Positions 34,398 through 42,632 of a stretch of 64,000 bases of DNA are shown piece by piece. The translations under genes were made by a program, and so were the position numbers. How positions within the stretch are numbered: the first letter of the stretch is position 1; each line of letters starts with the position of its first letter. The notes beneath the pieces were generated by a model. The model made no database searches. It saw only the letters and a list, made by a program, of their open reading frames with translations, and had not been told where the DNA came from. The DNA lies in the NCBI RefSeq assembly GCF_965118635.1, contig NZ_CBCPHV010000003.1, positions 186,001 through 250,000 of the forward strand, given 5' to 3'. The DNA comes from Empedobacter brevis_A (lineage in GTDB: Bacteria; Bacteroidota; Bacteroidia; Flavobacteriales; Weeksellaceae).

Positions 34398-36971
34398 TTA
34401 TTCATTATTTGGATCCTCAAGAGTTGTTTCTTCTGCTTGAGTTTCGTTGTTTTCATTTGAATTTTCTACAACAATTGGATTTCCTTCTTCATCAAGTTCT
34501 ACTTCGTCTTCCAATTCTTCTTCAACTTGTACTTTTGCAATAGCTGCAATTTCGTCGTTCTTTTTCAAATTAATCAATCGAACACCTTGCGTAGCACGAC
34601 CCATTACTCGAATTTCATCTAAACCAGTTCTAATTGCAACTCCAGATTTATTGATAATCATTAAATCATCTTCATCTGTTACAGCTTTTATAGCGATTAG
34701 TTTTCCAGTTTTGTCTGTAATATTAAGTGTTGTTACACCTTTACCACCACGGTTCGTTTCACGATAATCTTCGATAGAAGAACGTTTTCCGTAACCTTGT
34801 TCAGAAACAACTAATACAGTTTCTTTTTCTACATCAGTCACAACAATCATTCCGATAACTTCATTATCAGCTTGATCTCCTAAATTGATTCCTCGAACTC
34901 CAGAAGCAGTACGTCCCATAGGGCGAACTTTTTCGTCTTCAAAACGGATAGCTTTACCATATTTAGAAGCAATCATAATTTGAGATTTACCATCTGTTAA
35001 TAAAGCTTCTAATAATGTATCTCCTTCACGAACAGTAATTGCATTAATACCATTTACACGAGGACGAGAATATGCTTCTAATGATGTTTTTTTGATGATA
35101 CCATTTTTAGTTACCATGATTACGTAATTATTATTTACGTATTCCTCGTTCATTAAATCGTGCGTTAAGATATATGCTTTAACTTTATCGTCTGGCTCGA
35201 TGTTAATTAAATTCTGAATAGCTCGACCTTTAGATGTTTTAGAGCCTTCTGGAATTTCATATACGCGCATCCAATAACATTTTCCTTTTTCTGTAAAGAA
35301 TAACATGTATTGATGATTAGATGCTGAAACGATATATTCTAAGAAGTCTTCATCACGCGTTGTAGCAGCTCTGTTTCCAACTCCTCCACGAGATTGTTTT
35401 CTGTATTCAGAAAGAGGTGTACGTTTGATGTAACCCATGTGAGAAATAGTTAAAACAACTTGTTCATCAGGAATTAAATCTTCGATATTCAAATCACCAC
35501 CAGCGTAGTCTATATCAGTGCGGCGTTCATCGCCATATTTTTTACGAACTTCTAATAACTCATCTTTGATAATTTGCATACGTAAATCTTCGTTTGCTAA
35601 AATATCTTTTAAATGGTTAATCATTTTCATGATTTCTTCGTACTCTTCACGAATTTTATCAATCTCAAGACCTGTTAATGTACGTAAACGTAAATCTAGA
35701 ATTGCACGAGCTTGAATTTCAGATAACTCGAAAGCTTCCATTAATCCCGTACGAGCATCTTCTGGTGTTGCAGATTCGCGAATAATTTTAATTGCACGAT
35801 CAAGATCATCTTGTGTTCCGATTACTTTCATGTAACCTTCTAAGATGTGTGCTCTTTCTTGTGCTTTTCTCAATTCGTATTCAGTGCGACGAATAACCAC
35901 TTCGTGACGATGTTCTACGAAATGATAAATCATATCTTTCAAGTTTAATTGCTCTGGTCTACCATTTACCAAGGCAATATTATTTACACTGAAAGATGAT
36001 TGTAGTTGAGTAAATTTATATAATTTATTTAATACAACGTTAGGAACCGCGTCCATTTTAAGAACATAAACGATACGCATCCCTTTACGGTCAGATTCGT
36101 CACGGATCTCAGAAATACCATCTAATTTACCATCTTTTACTAACTCCGCAGTTTTTGCAATCATGTCTGCTTTGTTTACTTGGTAAGGTATTTCTGTTGC
36201 TATAATACAATCACGACCATGTACTTCTTCGAAATTGGTTTTTGCACGTAAAACAACACGTCCACGTCCAGTTTCGAAAGCTTGTTTTACACCATCGTAA
36301 CCATAAATAGTACCTCCTGTTGGGAAATCGGGTGCTTTTATATATTGTGTTAATTCGTCAATTGTAATCTCACGATTGTCCACGTAAGCAATTGTTCCAT
36401 CAATAACTTCTGTTAAATTATGTGGCGCCATATTTGTCGCCATACCAACAGCAATACCCGATGCACCATTTACTAATAAATTTGGAACACGAGTAGGTAA
36501 TACAGTAGGTTCTTGTATAGTATCGTCAAAGTTTAATTGAAAATCAACTGTGTCTTTATCTAAATCAGCTAATAATTCATCTGAAATCTTTTGAAGTCTA
36601 GCTTCAGTATAACGCATTGCAGCAGGTGGATCACCATCTACAGAACCGTAGTTACCTTGTCCGTCAACCAATAAGTAACGCAAAGACCAAGGTTGAGCCA
36701 TACGTACCATTGTGTCGTAAACAGAACTGTCGCCATGTGGGTGAAATTTACCTAAAACTTCCCCTACAATACGTGCCGACTTTTTGTAAGAACGATTAGA
36801 AAAAACACCTAATTCATACATTCCGAATAATACTCTACGGTGTACAGGTTTTAAACCATCACGCACATCCGGAAGCGCACGAGATACGATTACCGACATC
36901 GAATAATCGATGTAAGCGGATTTCATTTCATCCTCAATATTAATTGGGATTAGTCTTTCTCCTTCAGTCAT
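34398..36971 (-). CDS. gyrA: DNA gyrase subunit A
   Basis: The 857-residue subunit breaks and rejoins DNA. The winged-helix segment and active-site Tyr121 (AAMRYTEARL) are present. The quinolone-resistance region reads HPHGDSSVYDTMVRMAQ; the positions matching E. coli Ser83 and Asp87 are Ser82 and Asp86, so it looks like the quinolone-susceptible type. A GyrA-box-like TNRGGKG is in the C-terminal beta-pinwheel. The last 45 residues are very acidic. It starts an operon-like unit with the TPR gene. The start fits family members. Confidence 0.98.
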   Translation of the reverse strand: MTEGERLIPINIEDEMKSAYIDYSMSVIVSRALPDVRDGLKPVHRRVLFGMYELGVFSNRSYKKSARIVGEVLGKFHPHGDSSVYDTMVRMAQPWSLRYLLVDGQGNYGSVDGDPPAAMRYTEARLQKISDELLADLDKDTVDFQLNFDDTIQEPTVLPTRVPNLLVNGASGIAVGMATNMAPHNLTEVIDGTIAYVDNREITIDELTQYIKAPDFPTGGTIYGYDGVKQAFETGRGRVVLRAKTNFEEVHGRDCIIATEIPYQVNKADMIAKTAELVKDGKLDGISEIRDESDRKGMRIVYVLKMDAVPNVVLNKLYKFTQLQSSFSVNNIALVNGRPEQLNLKDMIYHFVEHRHEVVIRRTEYELRKAQERAHILEGYMKVIGTQDDLDRAIKIIRESATPEDARTGLMEAFELSEIQARAILDLRLRTLTGLEIDKIREEYEEIMKMINHLKDILANEDLRMQIIKDELLEVRKKYGDERRTDIDYAGGDLNIEDLIPDEQVVLTISHMGYIKRTPLSEYRKQSRGGVGNRAATTRDEDFLEYIVSASNHQYMLFFTEKGKCYWMRVYEIPEGSKTSKGRAIQNLINIEPDDKVKAYILTHDLMNEEYVNNNYVIMVTKNGIIKKTSLEAYSRPRVNGINAITVREGDTLLEALLTDGKSQIMIASKYGKAIRFEDEKVRPMGRTASGVRGINLGDQADNEVIGMIVVTDVEKETVLVVSEQGYGKRSSIEDYRETNRGGKGVTTLNITDKTGKLIAIKAVTDEDDLMIINKSGVAIRTGLDEIRVMGRATQGVRLINLKKNDEIAAIAKVQVEEELEDEVELDEEGNPIVVENSNENNETQAEETTLEDPNNE

Positions 36972-37156
36972 ATTGTTTTGATATATAAGGTGGCTAATAT
37001 ACGAATTTTAAGCAAAAAAAAGACTGATAAAAGCAAGATATTTGATGTTTTATGAAAGTTTTAAGGAAACTTTTTAATCCTTTCGAAAATAATTTCATTT
37101 TGATTCGTAAAATACAATTGTTGATAAGTTTTAATTGTTATTGTTTTAATTTTCTC

Positions 37157-37186
37157 TTGCTTAACAAAAAAATGTTTTTATATTTG
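37157..37186 (+). promoter_or_regulatory. rpmH promoter P1
   Basis: -33 element TTGC (37157-37160) and -7 box TATATTTG (37179-37186), 18 bp apart, a near-ideal Bacteroidota promoter about 150 bp upstream of rpmH. The interval 36972-37335 is otherwise gene-free and AT-rich. Confidence 0.72.
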
Positions 37187-37267
37187 CACTTCGAAAATTA
37201 CAAAGTGTAGAACGGAACGCGGTTTACTATTAATTCAGCTTTTTTTGTAATTTTCTATCAATTTGAT

Positions 37268-37298
37268 TTTTGAATTAATAATATTAACTGTATATTTG
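37268..37298 (+). promoter_or_regulatory. rpmH promoter P2
   Basis: TTTTG (37268-37272) and TATATTTG (37291-37298) at 18-bp spacing, 38 bp upstream of the rpmH ATG. This is the second promoter for the ribosomal protein gene. Confidence 0.72.
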
Positions 37299-37335
37299 CA
37301 ACCCATTCGAGTAATGGATTAGAAACTTAGTAAAG

Positions 37336-37494
37336 ATGAGTAAGAGAACATTTCAACCAAGTAACAGAAAAAAAAGAAACAAACACGGATTCCGTGAGCG
37401 TATGGCTTCTAAAAACGGGCGCAAAGTATTAGCTGCTCGTAGAAAGAAAGGAAGAAAAGCATTAACTGTTAGTGAAGTAAGAGCTAAAAGATAA
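37336..37494 (+). CDS. rpmH: 50S ribosomal protein L34
   Basis: A 52-residue basic protein starting MSKRTFQPSNRKKRNKHGF, which is the L34 signature, followed by RMASKNGRKVLAARR. It is a structural protein of the large subunit. Two consensus promoters precede it and a hairpin follows at 37515-37549. No dnaA or rnpA is nearby, as is common in Bacteroidota. The gene is shorter than the usual ORF-length cutoffs. Confidence 0.97.
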   Translation: MSKRTFQPSNRKKRNKHGFRERMASKNGRKVLAARRKKGRKALTVSEVRAKR

Positions 37495-37514
37495 TCGCTA
37501 CAATTCATAAAAAA

Positions 37515-37549
37515 TAAGCTTGAAGGTCGTTCTTTCAAGCTTTTTTTTT
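37515..37549 (+). terminator. rpmH terminator
   Basis: A stem of about 9 bp (AAGCTTGAA / TTCAAGCTT, loop of about 8 nt) followed by nine Ts, 20 bp after the rpmH stop. Confidence 0.92.
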
Positions 37550-37556
37550 ACATTTG
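37549..37556 (+). promoter_or_regulatory. -7 box for ftsE
   Basis: TACATTTG on the plus strand, 21-28 bp before the chosen ftsE ATG. It follows the rpmH terminator directly. No -33 TTG is obvious. Confidence 0.45.
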
Positions 37557-37576
37557 TTTTAAAGACTGTAGAAAGT

Positions 37577-38269
37577 ATGGAAGCTAAAAATGTAATTGAG
37601 TTAAGTCAATCATCTATATATCAACGAAATCATTTAGTATTATCAGACGTTAATTTTGCACTTAACGAAGGAGAATTTGTTTACCTTATCGGGAAAACAG
37701 GAAGTGGAAAAAGTAGTTTATTAAAAGTACTTTATGGTGATTTACCATTGCAATCAGGACAAGGTTCTGTAGTTGGAATGGATTTAAAATCATTAAAAAC
37801 AAGTAAAGTTCCTGATCTTAGAAGACATTTAGGAATTGTTTTTCAAGACTTCCAACTGTTAACAGATCGTACAGTAGAACAAAATTTAGCATTCGTTTTG
37901 AAAGCAACGGGCTGGAAAGATAAATCGACTATTGATAAACGTATTGATGAAGTTTTAGATGCGGTAGGAATGTTGTCTAAAAAGAAAATGATGCCGTTTC
38001 GTCTTTCGGGAGGAGAACAACAACGTGTTTCGATTGCTCGAGCATTGTTAAATCATCCTGAATTGATTTTAGCCGATGAGCCGACAGGAAATTTAGATCC
38101 AGAAACTTCAAATGATATTATGGATTTATTATTATCGGTTTCTAAACAAAATAATTGTGCGGTTTTAATGGCTACACACGATTACGAAATTATTCGTCGT
38201 TATCCAGCACGTAAAGTACGTTGTGAAGATGGAAAGTTGTTCGAAGTTCTTGAAGCAATTACAGAATAA
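37577..38269 (+). CDS. ftsE: cell-division ATP-binding protein FtsE
   Basis: From the ATG at 37577 the product is 230 residues, starting MEAKNVIELS. An upstream start at 37520 would lie inside the rpmH terminator, so I reject it. Walker A is GKTGSGKSS (about 39-47), the Q-loop FQDFQLL, the ABC signature LSGGEQQRVSIARAL, Walker B LILADEP and the H-loop ATHDYEI. With the membrane protein FtsX it controls peptidoglycan hydrolases at the septum. No ftsX lies in the window, so it must be elsewhere. LolD-like lipoprotein exporters share these motifs and are the main alternative. It ends in the hairpin at 38299. Confidence 0.86.
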   Translation: MEAKNVIELSQSSIYQRNHLVLSDVNFALNEGEFVYLIGKTGSGKSSLLKVLYGDLPLQSGQGSVVGMDLKSLKTSKVPDLRRHLGIVFQDFQLLTDRTVEQNLAFVLKATGWKDKSTIDKRIDEVLDAVGMLSKKKMMPFRLSGGEQQRVSIARALLNHPELILADEPTGNLDPETSNDIMDLLLSVSKQNNCAVLMATHDYEIIRRYPARKVRCEDGKLFEVLEAITE

Positions 38270-38298
38270 GAAAAATTACACAATATAATTTTAAAGAA

Positions 38299-38328
38299 AG
38301 AGTTTACTTAATTGTAGACTCTTTTTTT
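38299..38328 (+). terminator. terminator after ftsE
   Basis: Nine-pair stem (AGAGTTTAC / GTAGACTCT with one G-T) followed by eight Ts, 30 bp after the stop. Confidence 0.88.
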
Positions 38329-38346
38329 TATTGTAAAATAAAACTA

Positions 38347-39462
38347 ATGTATCAAGATAAAAAACTTCATTTTATTAGTATGGACATTCCATTTCCTCCC
38401 AATTACGGAGGTATTATTGATGTTTTTTATAAATTGAAATCATTTCATGAGCTTGGAGTTGAGGTTTATTTGCATTTATTTGGTTTTAAAGAAGATGAGA
38501 ATGAAGCATTGAAAAAATATGCCAAAGAAGTTTATTTTTATCCAATCTATCAGAGATCTCATTATGTTTTTCAAAAATATCCTATTTCTGTTCGATCAAG
38601 AGAGAGCAAATTGTTGTATGAGCGAATAAAAGCTGTAAAAGCACCAATTTTTTTTGAAAGTCTAAAAACTACTTTTATTTTGAATAAATGTAATCTGAAT
38701 GATTATTCAAAATATTTACGATTACACAATATCGAACAAAATTATTTTTCTGGATTAGCTGAAAGCGAAACAAATCTTGTAAAAAAATCGTTGTTCTATC
38801 TCGAAGCAAAAAAATATATTCAATACGAAAATATTATCAACATGTTTGACAATGTTTTTACGCTTTCAAAATTTGAGCAGAATTATATTCAAAAAAAATA
38901 TAACAAAGGAAAATTTGTTCCTGTTTTTCATGGAAACGAATCCATTAAGTTATTAAGTGAAAAAGGAAAATTTGCGTTGTATCACGGAGATTTAAGAGCT
39001 TCGGATAACTGTAAAGCTGTCGATTTTTTAATAGAAGTTTTCAAAGAAATTGATTATCCATTTGTTATTGCTTCAGGTTCGAAAGAAGATTGGGTGAAAA
39101 CTAAAATTAAAAATTATCCGAATATACAATTTGTAAAATTGAAAGATTTTGATCATTTGAAAAATCTTTTCGAAAATGCTCATCTTAATATAGCTTGGTC
39201 TTTTCAAGAATCTGGAACAAAACTAAAAGTGATAAATGCATTATTCAATAGTCGTTTTTCGATAATTAACGAAAATGTAATTGACGATGAAAAAATTAAT
39301 AAACTTTGTATTAAAGTTTCCAACAAATCAGAATTGATAAAAGCAATTAACCAATATAAAGATCAACCATTTTCAGCATCAAAAGAATATAGAGAAACAT
39401 TAGAATTTTATTTAAATGATAAATTGAATGCTGAAATAATTTTGAAACAAATTTTTAATTAA
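38347..39462 (+). CDS. GT-B-fold glycosyltransferase
   Basis: The 371-residue protein looks like a GT-B glycosyltransferase: an N-terminal region with FPPNYGGIIDVFYKL (the donor/acceptor loop often seen in GT4 members), a middle linker, and a C-terminal part with the FALYHGDLRASDN start of the second Rossmann domain, GSKEDWVKTKI and a SFQESGTKLKVINAL region that replaces the usual E-x7-E motif. No membrane segment. It probably adds sugar to a surface polysaccharide or protein. The next gene, an oxygenase, begins 4 bp downstream, so they form an operon. Donor and acceptor unknown. Confidence 0.75.
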   Translation: MYQDKKLHFISMDIPFPPNYGGIIDVFYKLKSFHELGVEVYLHLFGFKEDENEALKKYAKEVYFYPIYQRSHYVFQKYPISVRSRESKLLYERIKAVKAPIFFESLKTTFILNKCNLNDYSKYLRLHNIEQNYFSGLAESETNLVKKSLFYLEAKKYIQYENIINMFDNVFTLSKFEQNYIQKKYNKGKFVPVFHGNESIKLLSEKGKFALYHGDLRASDNCKAVDFLIEVFKEIDYPFVIASGSKEDWVKTKIKNYPNIQFVKLKDFDHLKNLFENAHLNIAWSFQESGTKLKVINALFNSRFSIINENVIDDEKINKLCIKVSNKSELIKAINQYKDQPFSASKEYRETLEFYLNDKLNAEIILKQIFN

Positions 39463-39466
39463 CTTT

Positions 39467-40288
39467 ATGAATATGAATCAATATGCAGATTTAATTTTAG
39501 AACGATTAATTAATCAAAAAATAGAAATAACTCAACAATATAATAATAGCAAAGATAAGATTGGATATTTTTGGGTTGATGATTTGTTGCCAGAAGAATT
39601 AGCATTAGAAATAAATCAAGTTTTTCCACAAGAAAAAGAAATGGTTTTGAAGAAAAGTCTGAAAGAAGATAAATATATTGCAGTTCAAATGAATCAATAT
39701 AATCCTATTTTAGAAGAAATTATTTATGCTTTTCAAGACGAAAGAATCGTTAAGTTTATTGCAGAAATTTGTGAAATAAAAGAACCAATTCCAGATTCTT
39801 CCTTGTATGCAGGTGGTTTGTCTATGATGGGAAATCGTCAATTTTTGCAACCGCATTTAGATAATTCTCACGATGCTAAAAGAGAATTGTGGAGAGTACT
39901 GAATTTATTGTATTATGTAACGCCAGATTGGAAAGAGGAATATGGAGGAAATTTAGAAGTTTGGCCAAATGGATTGAAAAATGATCAGATTACAATTTTT
40001 AGTAAATTCAATCGATTGGCTATAATGGCAACACATAATGATTCTTTGCATTCTGTTTCACCAATAAAATATGATGGATTTAGAAAATGTGTTTCGAATT
40101 ATTATTTCTCGAAAAAACCATTAAGAGAAACAGATTCTTTTCATGTAACATCGTTTAGAGGTCGTCCAGAACAAAAGGTTTTAGATCAAGTTTTACAAGT
40201 AGATAATGCGCTGAGAATGGGCGTTCGAAAAGTATTTAAAAAAGGAGTGGTAGAGAATCCACATATTTATAAAAAAGAAAAAAAGTAG
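39467..40288 (+). CDS. 2-oxoglutarate/Fe(II)-dependent oxygenase
   Basis: The 273-residue soluble protein is a prolyl-4-hydroxylase-like dioxygenase. The iron triad is His130-x-Asp132 (PHLDNSHD) and distal His195 (DSLHSV), and Arg206 (GFRKCVSNYYF) is placed to bind 2-oxoglutarate. Jelly-roll strands surround it (YYVTPDW, GGNLEVWP). It uses O2 and 2-oxoglutarate to hydroxylate a substrate. The tight link (4 bp) to a glycosyltransferase gene suggests it modifies a sugar, polyketide-like or peptide acceptor in the same pathway. That is inference. A second in-frame ATG lies 6 bp later. Confidence 0.83.
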   Translation: MNMNQYADLILERLINQKIEITQQYNNSKDKIGYFWVDDLLPEELALEINQVFPQEKEMVLKKSLKEDKYIAVQMNQYNPILEEIIYAFQDERIVKFIAEICEIKEPIPDSSLYAGGLSMMGNRQFLQPHLDNSHDAKRELWRVLNLLYYVTPDWKEEYGGNLEVWPNGLKNDQITIFSKFNRLAIMATHNDSLHSVSPIKYDGFRKCVSNYYFSKKPLRETDSFHVTSFRGRPEQKVLDQVLQVDNALRMGVRKVFKKGVVENPHIYKKEKK

Positions 40289-40310
40289 ATTAAGTTTTAA
40301 TCTACTTTTT
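40282..40310. terminator. bidirectional terminator between convergent operons
   Basis: A stem AAAGTAGATTA / TAATCTACTTT (loop of about 5 nt) with flanking A-run and T-run. It straddles the two stop codons (40288 plus strand and 40297 minus strand). Confidence 0.9.
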
Positions 40311-41421
40311 TAATTTGCTCAAAAATTTCTTTTAATTTTTTCTCTTCGTTTTCCCAACAAAGTTCATTTGCAGCTATTGCAAGATTTTCTTGATAGCTTC
40401 TTTTTCCTTCCTCTAAGATTTCTTGTAGTTTTTCAGCCAAATGTTTTGGCTTGTGACTTTCGATCACTTTTCCAACGTTATAATCTTCGATTATTTTTTT
40501 TATTTCAGGTAAATTAGTTCCTAAAATAGGTACTCTCGCTTGAATAAAGTCAAATAATTTATTCGGTAGAGCGTAGCGATAGCTTAATCCTAAATCTTCT
40601 TCCATACTCATTCCTACATCAGCTAAAGGTGTTATAGTTTTTAAAGTTTTTGGGGGAATATTTCCTAAAAAATGAACGCGATCAGAAAGATTCAAATCTT
40701 TCACTAATTGTTCGTATTCTGCTTTTTTAGGCCCTTCGCCAGCGATCCAAAATTGACAATTATCGATGTATTTAAAAGCTTTAATCATTTTGTCAATTCC
40801 TCGACTCATATTTATTGCGCCTTGATACAATAATATTTTATCATTTTTAGGATTTTCGGGTAAGCGAAAGAAAATAAAATCTTGTTTATCGTTTAATTTT
40901 GTTCGGTTGGGAACATTTCTAATCACAGCTGGATTAGCGCCATATTCTTTGCAAAACCAATTGGCATATCCATTACTTACTGTATAAAAATAGTTGACTT
41001 TCGGTAAGAGAAAATGTTCTAAAGTTTTCCAAACTTTTTTAGTTTTTGGACGATTCTGTAATGATGGTAATTCTGAGAAAATTTCATGACTATCAAAAAC
41101 CAACGGAATATTTTTTAATTTACTTACTAAATAAAAAGGAAGTAAACTATCCAAATCATTTGCTAAAAGAATGGTTTGTTTATCCGATTTTTTCAATAAT
41201 GTAAAAAATAATTTCCAATTAAACTCTGCATACATTTTCATAGAAGATTGATTTTTCATATCAATCAAATAAGTTTTGTATGATTTGTTTAACTTAGGTT
41301 TTCCTTTTATAGTCGCTCCAATCAATTCCACATCATATCCAAACTTTAACAAAGAATGACAAACTTTATCTAATCTCTGGTCCGTTTCAATATTATTTAA
41401 TACAGCAGATAGGATTTTCAA
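40297..41421 (-). CDS. family-4 glycosyltransferase (GT-B)
   Basis: The 374-residue enzyme has an N-terminal acceptor domain with a typical ETDQRLDKVCHSL start and a C-terminal nucleotide-sugar domain with FWIAGEGPKKAEYEQLVK, then the sugar-binding region ADVGMSMEEDLGLSYRYALPNKLFDF. It transfers an activated sugar to a lipid, protein or glycan, probably in envelope polysaccharide synthesis. A small membrane-protein gene ends 18 bp upstream in the same orientation. It shares a terminator with the convergent oxygenase gene. The substrate is unknown. Confidence 0.85.
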   Translation of the reverse strand: MKILSAVLNNIETDQRLDKVCHSLLKFGYDVELIGATIKGKPKLNKSYKTYLIDMKNQSSMKMYAEFNWKLFFTLLKKSDKQTILLANDLDSLLPFYLVSKLKNIPLVFDSHEIFSELPSLQNRPKTKKVWKTLEHFLLPKVNYFYTVSNGYANWFCKEYGANPAVIRNVPNRTKLNDKQDFIFFRLPENPKNDKILLYQGAINMSRGIDKMIKAFKYIDNCQFWIAGEGPKKAEYEQLVKDLNLSDRVHFLGNIPPKTLKTITPLADVGMSMEEDLGLSYRYALPNKLFDFIQARVPILGTNLPEIKKIIEDYNVGKVIESHKPKHLAEKLQEILEEGKRSYQENLAIAANELCWENEEKKLKEIFEQIKKVD

Positions 41422-41439
41422 TTTTATGGTTCTTTAAGA

Positions 41440-41673
41440 TTATTTTCCAGGTTTGAAAGCGATATAATACGCTTGAACCAAAAATAAAATTGCATTAGGA
41501 ATAAGGACTGGCCAAGCCTCCATCATAGCAGCATAAATTACAAAACATATACAACCAATTGCATTGATAATACGAATAATTGTAATTTTTGAAAAAAAGA
41601 ATGCTAAGACAATAAAGACTGAAGCAAGATAGCCAAAAATATCAGCTATACCAATGTTAGATAAAAAATCCAT
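41440..41673 (-). CDS. small integral membrane protein (YgjV-like)
   Basis: The 77-residue hydrophobic protein has about three transmembrane helices (IFGYLASVFIVLAFFF, IRIINAIGCICFVIYAAMM and VLIPNAILFLVQAYY). It resembles small YgjV-type inner-membrane proteins, a family with no known role. It precedes the GT4 gene by 18 bp and is divergent from kdsA. A minus-strand -7 box (TAATTTTG, 41705-41712) lies upstream. Confidence 0.6.
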   Translation of the reverse strand: MDFLSNIGIADIFGYLASVFIVLAFFFSKITIIRIINAIGCICFVIYAAMMEAWPVLIPNAILFLVQAYYIAFKPGK

Positions 41674-41704
41674 AAAACGATAAATAAGAATGATAAAGTA
41701 TAGG

Positions 41705-41745
41705 CAAAATTATGAAAAATAAGTCGATAACTTTGCGTAAATTTG
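41705..41745. promoter_or_regulatory. divergent promoter region for kdsA and the small membrane protein
   Basis: On the plus strand two -7-like boxes, TAACTTTG (41728-41735) and TAAATTTG (41738-41745), precede the kdsA ATG at 41750, which would leave a very short leader. On the minus strand TAATTTTG at 41705-41712 faces the other gene. Confidence 0.45.
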
Positions 41746-41749
41746 CACA

Positions 41750-42559
41750 ATGATAGAAACTTTATCAAAGATAAAACACAAAGATTCGCCAAACTTCTTT
41801 TTAATCGCTGGCCCATGTGCCATAGAGAATGAAGATATGGCTTTGAGAATTGCTGAAAAAGTAGTAACAATTACTGATAAATTAGAGATTCCTTATGTTT
41901 TTAAAGGATCTTTCAAAAAAGCAAATCGTTCTCGTATTGATAGTTTTACAGGAATTGGTGATGAAAAAGCATTAAAAATTATTCAAAAAGTTGGAGAAAC
42001 TTTTGATGTGCCAACGACTACAGATATTCACGAACCTTTTCATGCAGAAATGGCAGCGGCTTATGTAGATGTTTTACAAATACCTGCATTTTTAGTTCGC
42101 CAAACCGATTTAGTGGTTGCAGCAGCACAAACAGGAAAACATGTTACCTTGAAAAAAGGTCAATTTCTTTCGCCAGAAGCAATGAAATTTCCTGTAGAAA
42201 AAGTAATAGATTCTGGGAATAATAATGTAGCAATTATAGAACGTGGAACAATGTTAGGTTACGGAGATTTAGTAGTAGATTATCGTGGAATTCCTGTTAT
42301 GCAAAATTATGCACCAGTTATTTTAGATATTACACATTCTTTACAACAACCAAATCAAGCTTCGGGTGTAACAGGAGGAAAACCAGAGTTAATCGAAACT
42401 ATTGCAAAAGCTGGAATTGCTGTTGGTGCAGATGGTATTTTTATCGAAACGCATCCAGATCCTAAAAATGCAAAAAGTGACGGAGCAAACATGTTACAAT
42501 TAGATTTGTTAGAAGGTTTATTGACTAAATTAGTTCGAGTTCGTCAAGCAATTCTTTAA
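41750..42559 (+). CDS. kdsA: 3-deoxy-8-phosphooctulonate synthase
   Basis: The 269-residue enzyme condenses phosphoenolpyruvate with arabinose-5-phosphate to make Kdo-8-phosphate for lipopolysaccharide. Motifs include FLIAGPCAIENEDM, FKGSFKKANRSRIDSFTG, TTDIHEP and QIPAFLVRQTDLVVAAA, with FIETHPDPKNAKSDGAN at the C-terminus. The segment near IVNL-type Cys sites looks like the metal-independent class (no clear Cys ligand at the N-terminus), but I cannot be sure. Upstream boxes allow a short leader. Gene length is normal. Confidence 0.96.
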   Translation: MIETLSKIKHKDSPNFFLIAGPCAIENEDMALRIAEKVVTITDKLEIPYVFKGSFKKANRSRIDSFTGIGDEKALKIIQKVGETFDVPTTTDIHEPFHAEMAAAYVDVLQIPAFLVRQTDLVVAAAQTGKHVTLKKGQFLSPEAMKFPVEKVIDSGNNNVAIIERGTMLGYGDLVVDYRGIPVMQNYAPVILDITHSLQQPNQASGVTGGKPELIETIAKAGIAVGADGIFIETHPDPKNAKSDGANMLQLDLLEGLLTKLVRVRQAIL

Positions 42560-42590
42560 AAATATTTTTTAAAAAGAAAATTTATTAAAT

Positions 42591-42620
42591 AATACTTAGT
42601 CAAATTGATTAAGTATTTTT
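42591..42620 (+). terminator. terminator of kdsA
   Basis: Hairpin AATACTTA-GTC / GAT-TAAGTATT with a small loop, followed by a T-run, 32 bp beyond the kdsA stop codon. Confidence 0.8.
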
Positions 42621-42632
42621 AATTTATTAAAT

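Noticed and set aside
34447..34767. Ser/Thr-rich 106-codon frame opposite the gyrA C-terminus
   Set aside because: Produced by the acidic Glu/Asp tail of gyrA read in reverse.
37520..37576. 19-residue extension of FtsE
   Set aside because: The would-be start lies inside the rpmH terminator hairpin; the ATG at 37577 is right after a -7 box.
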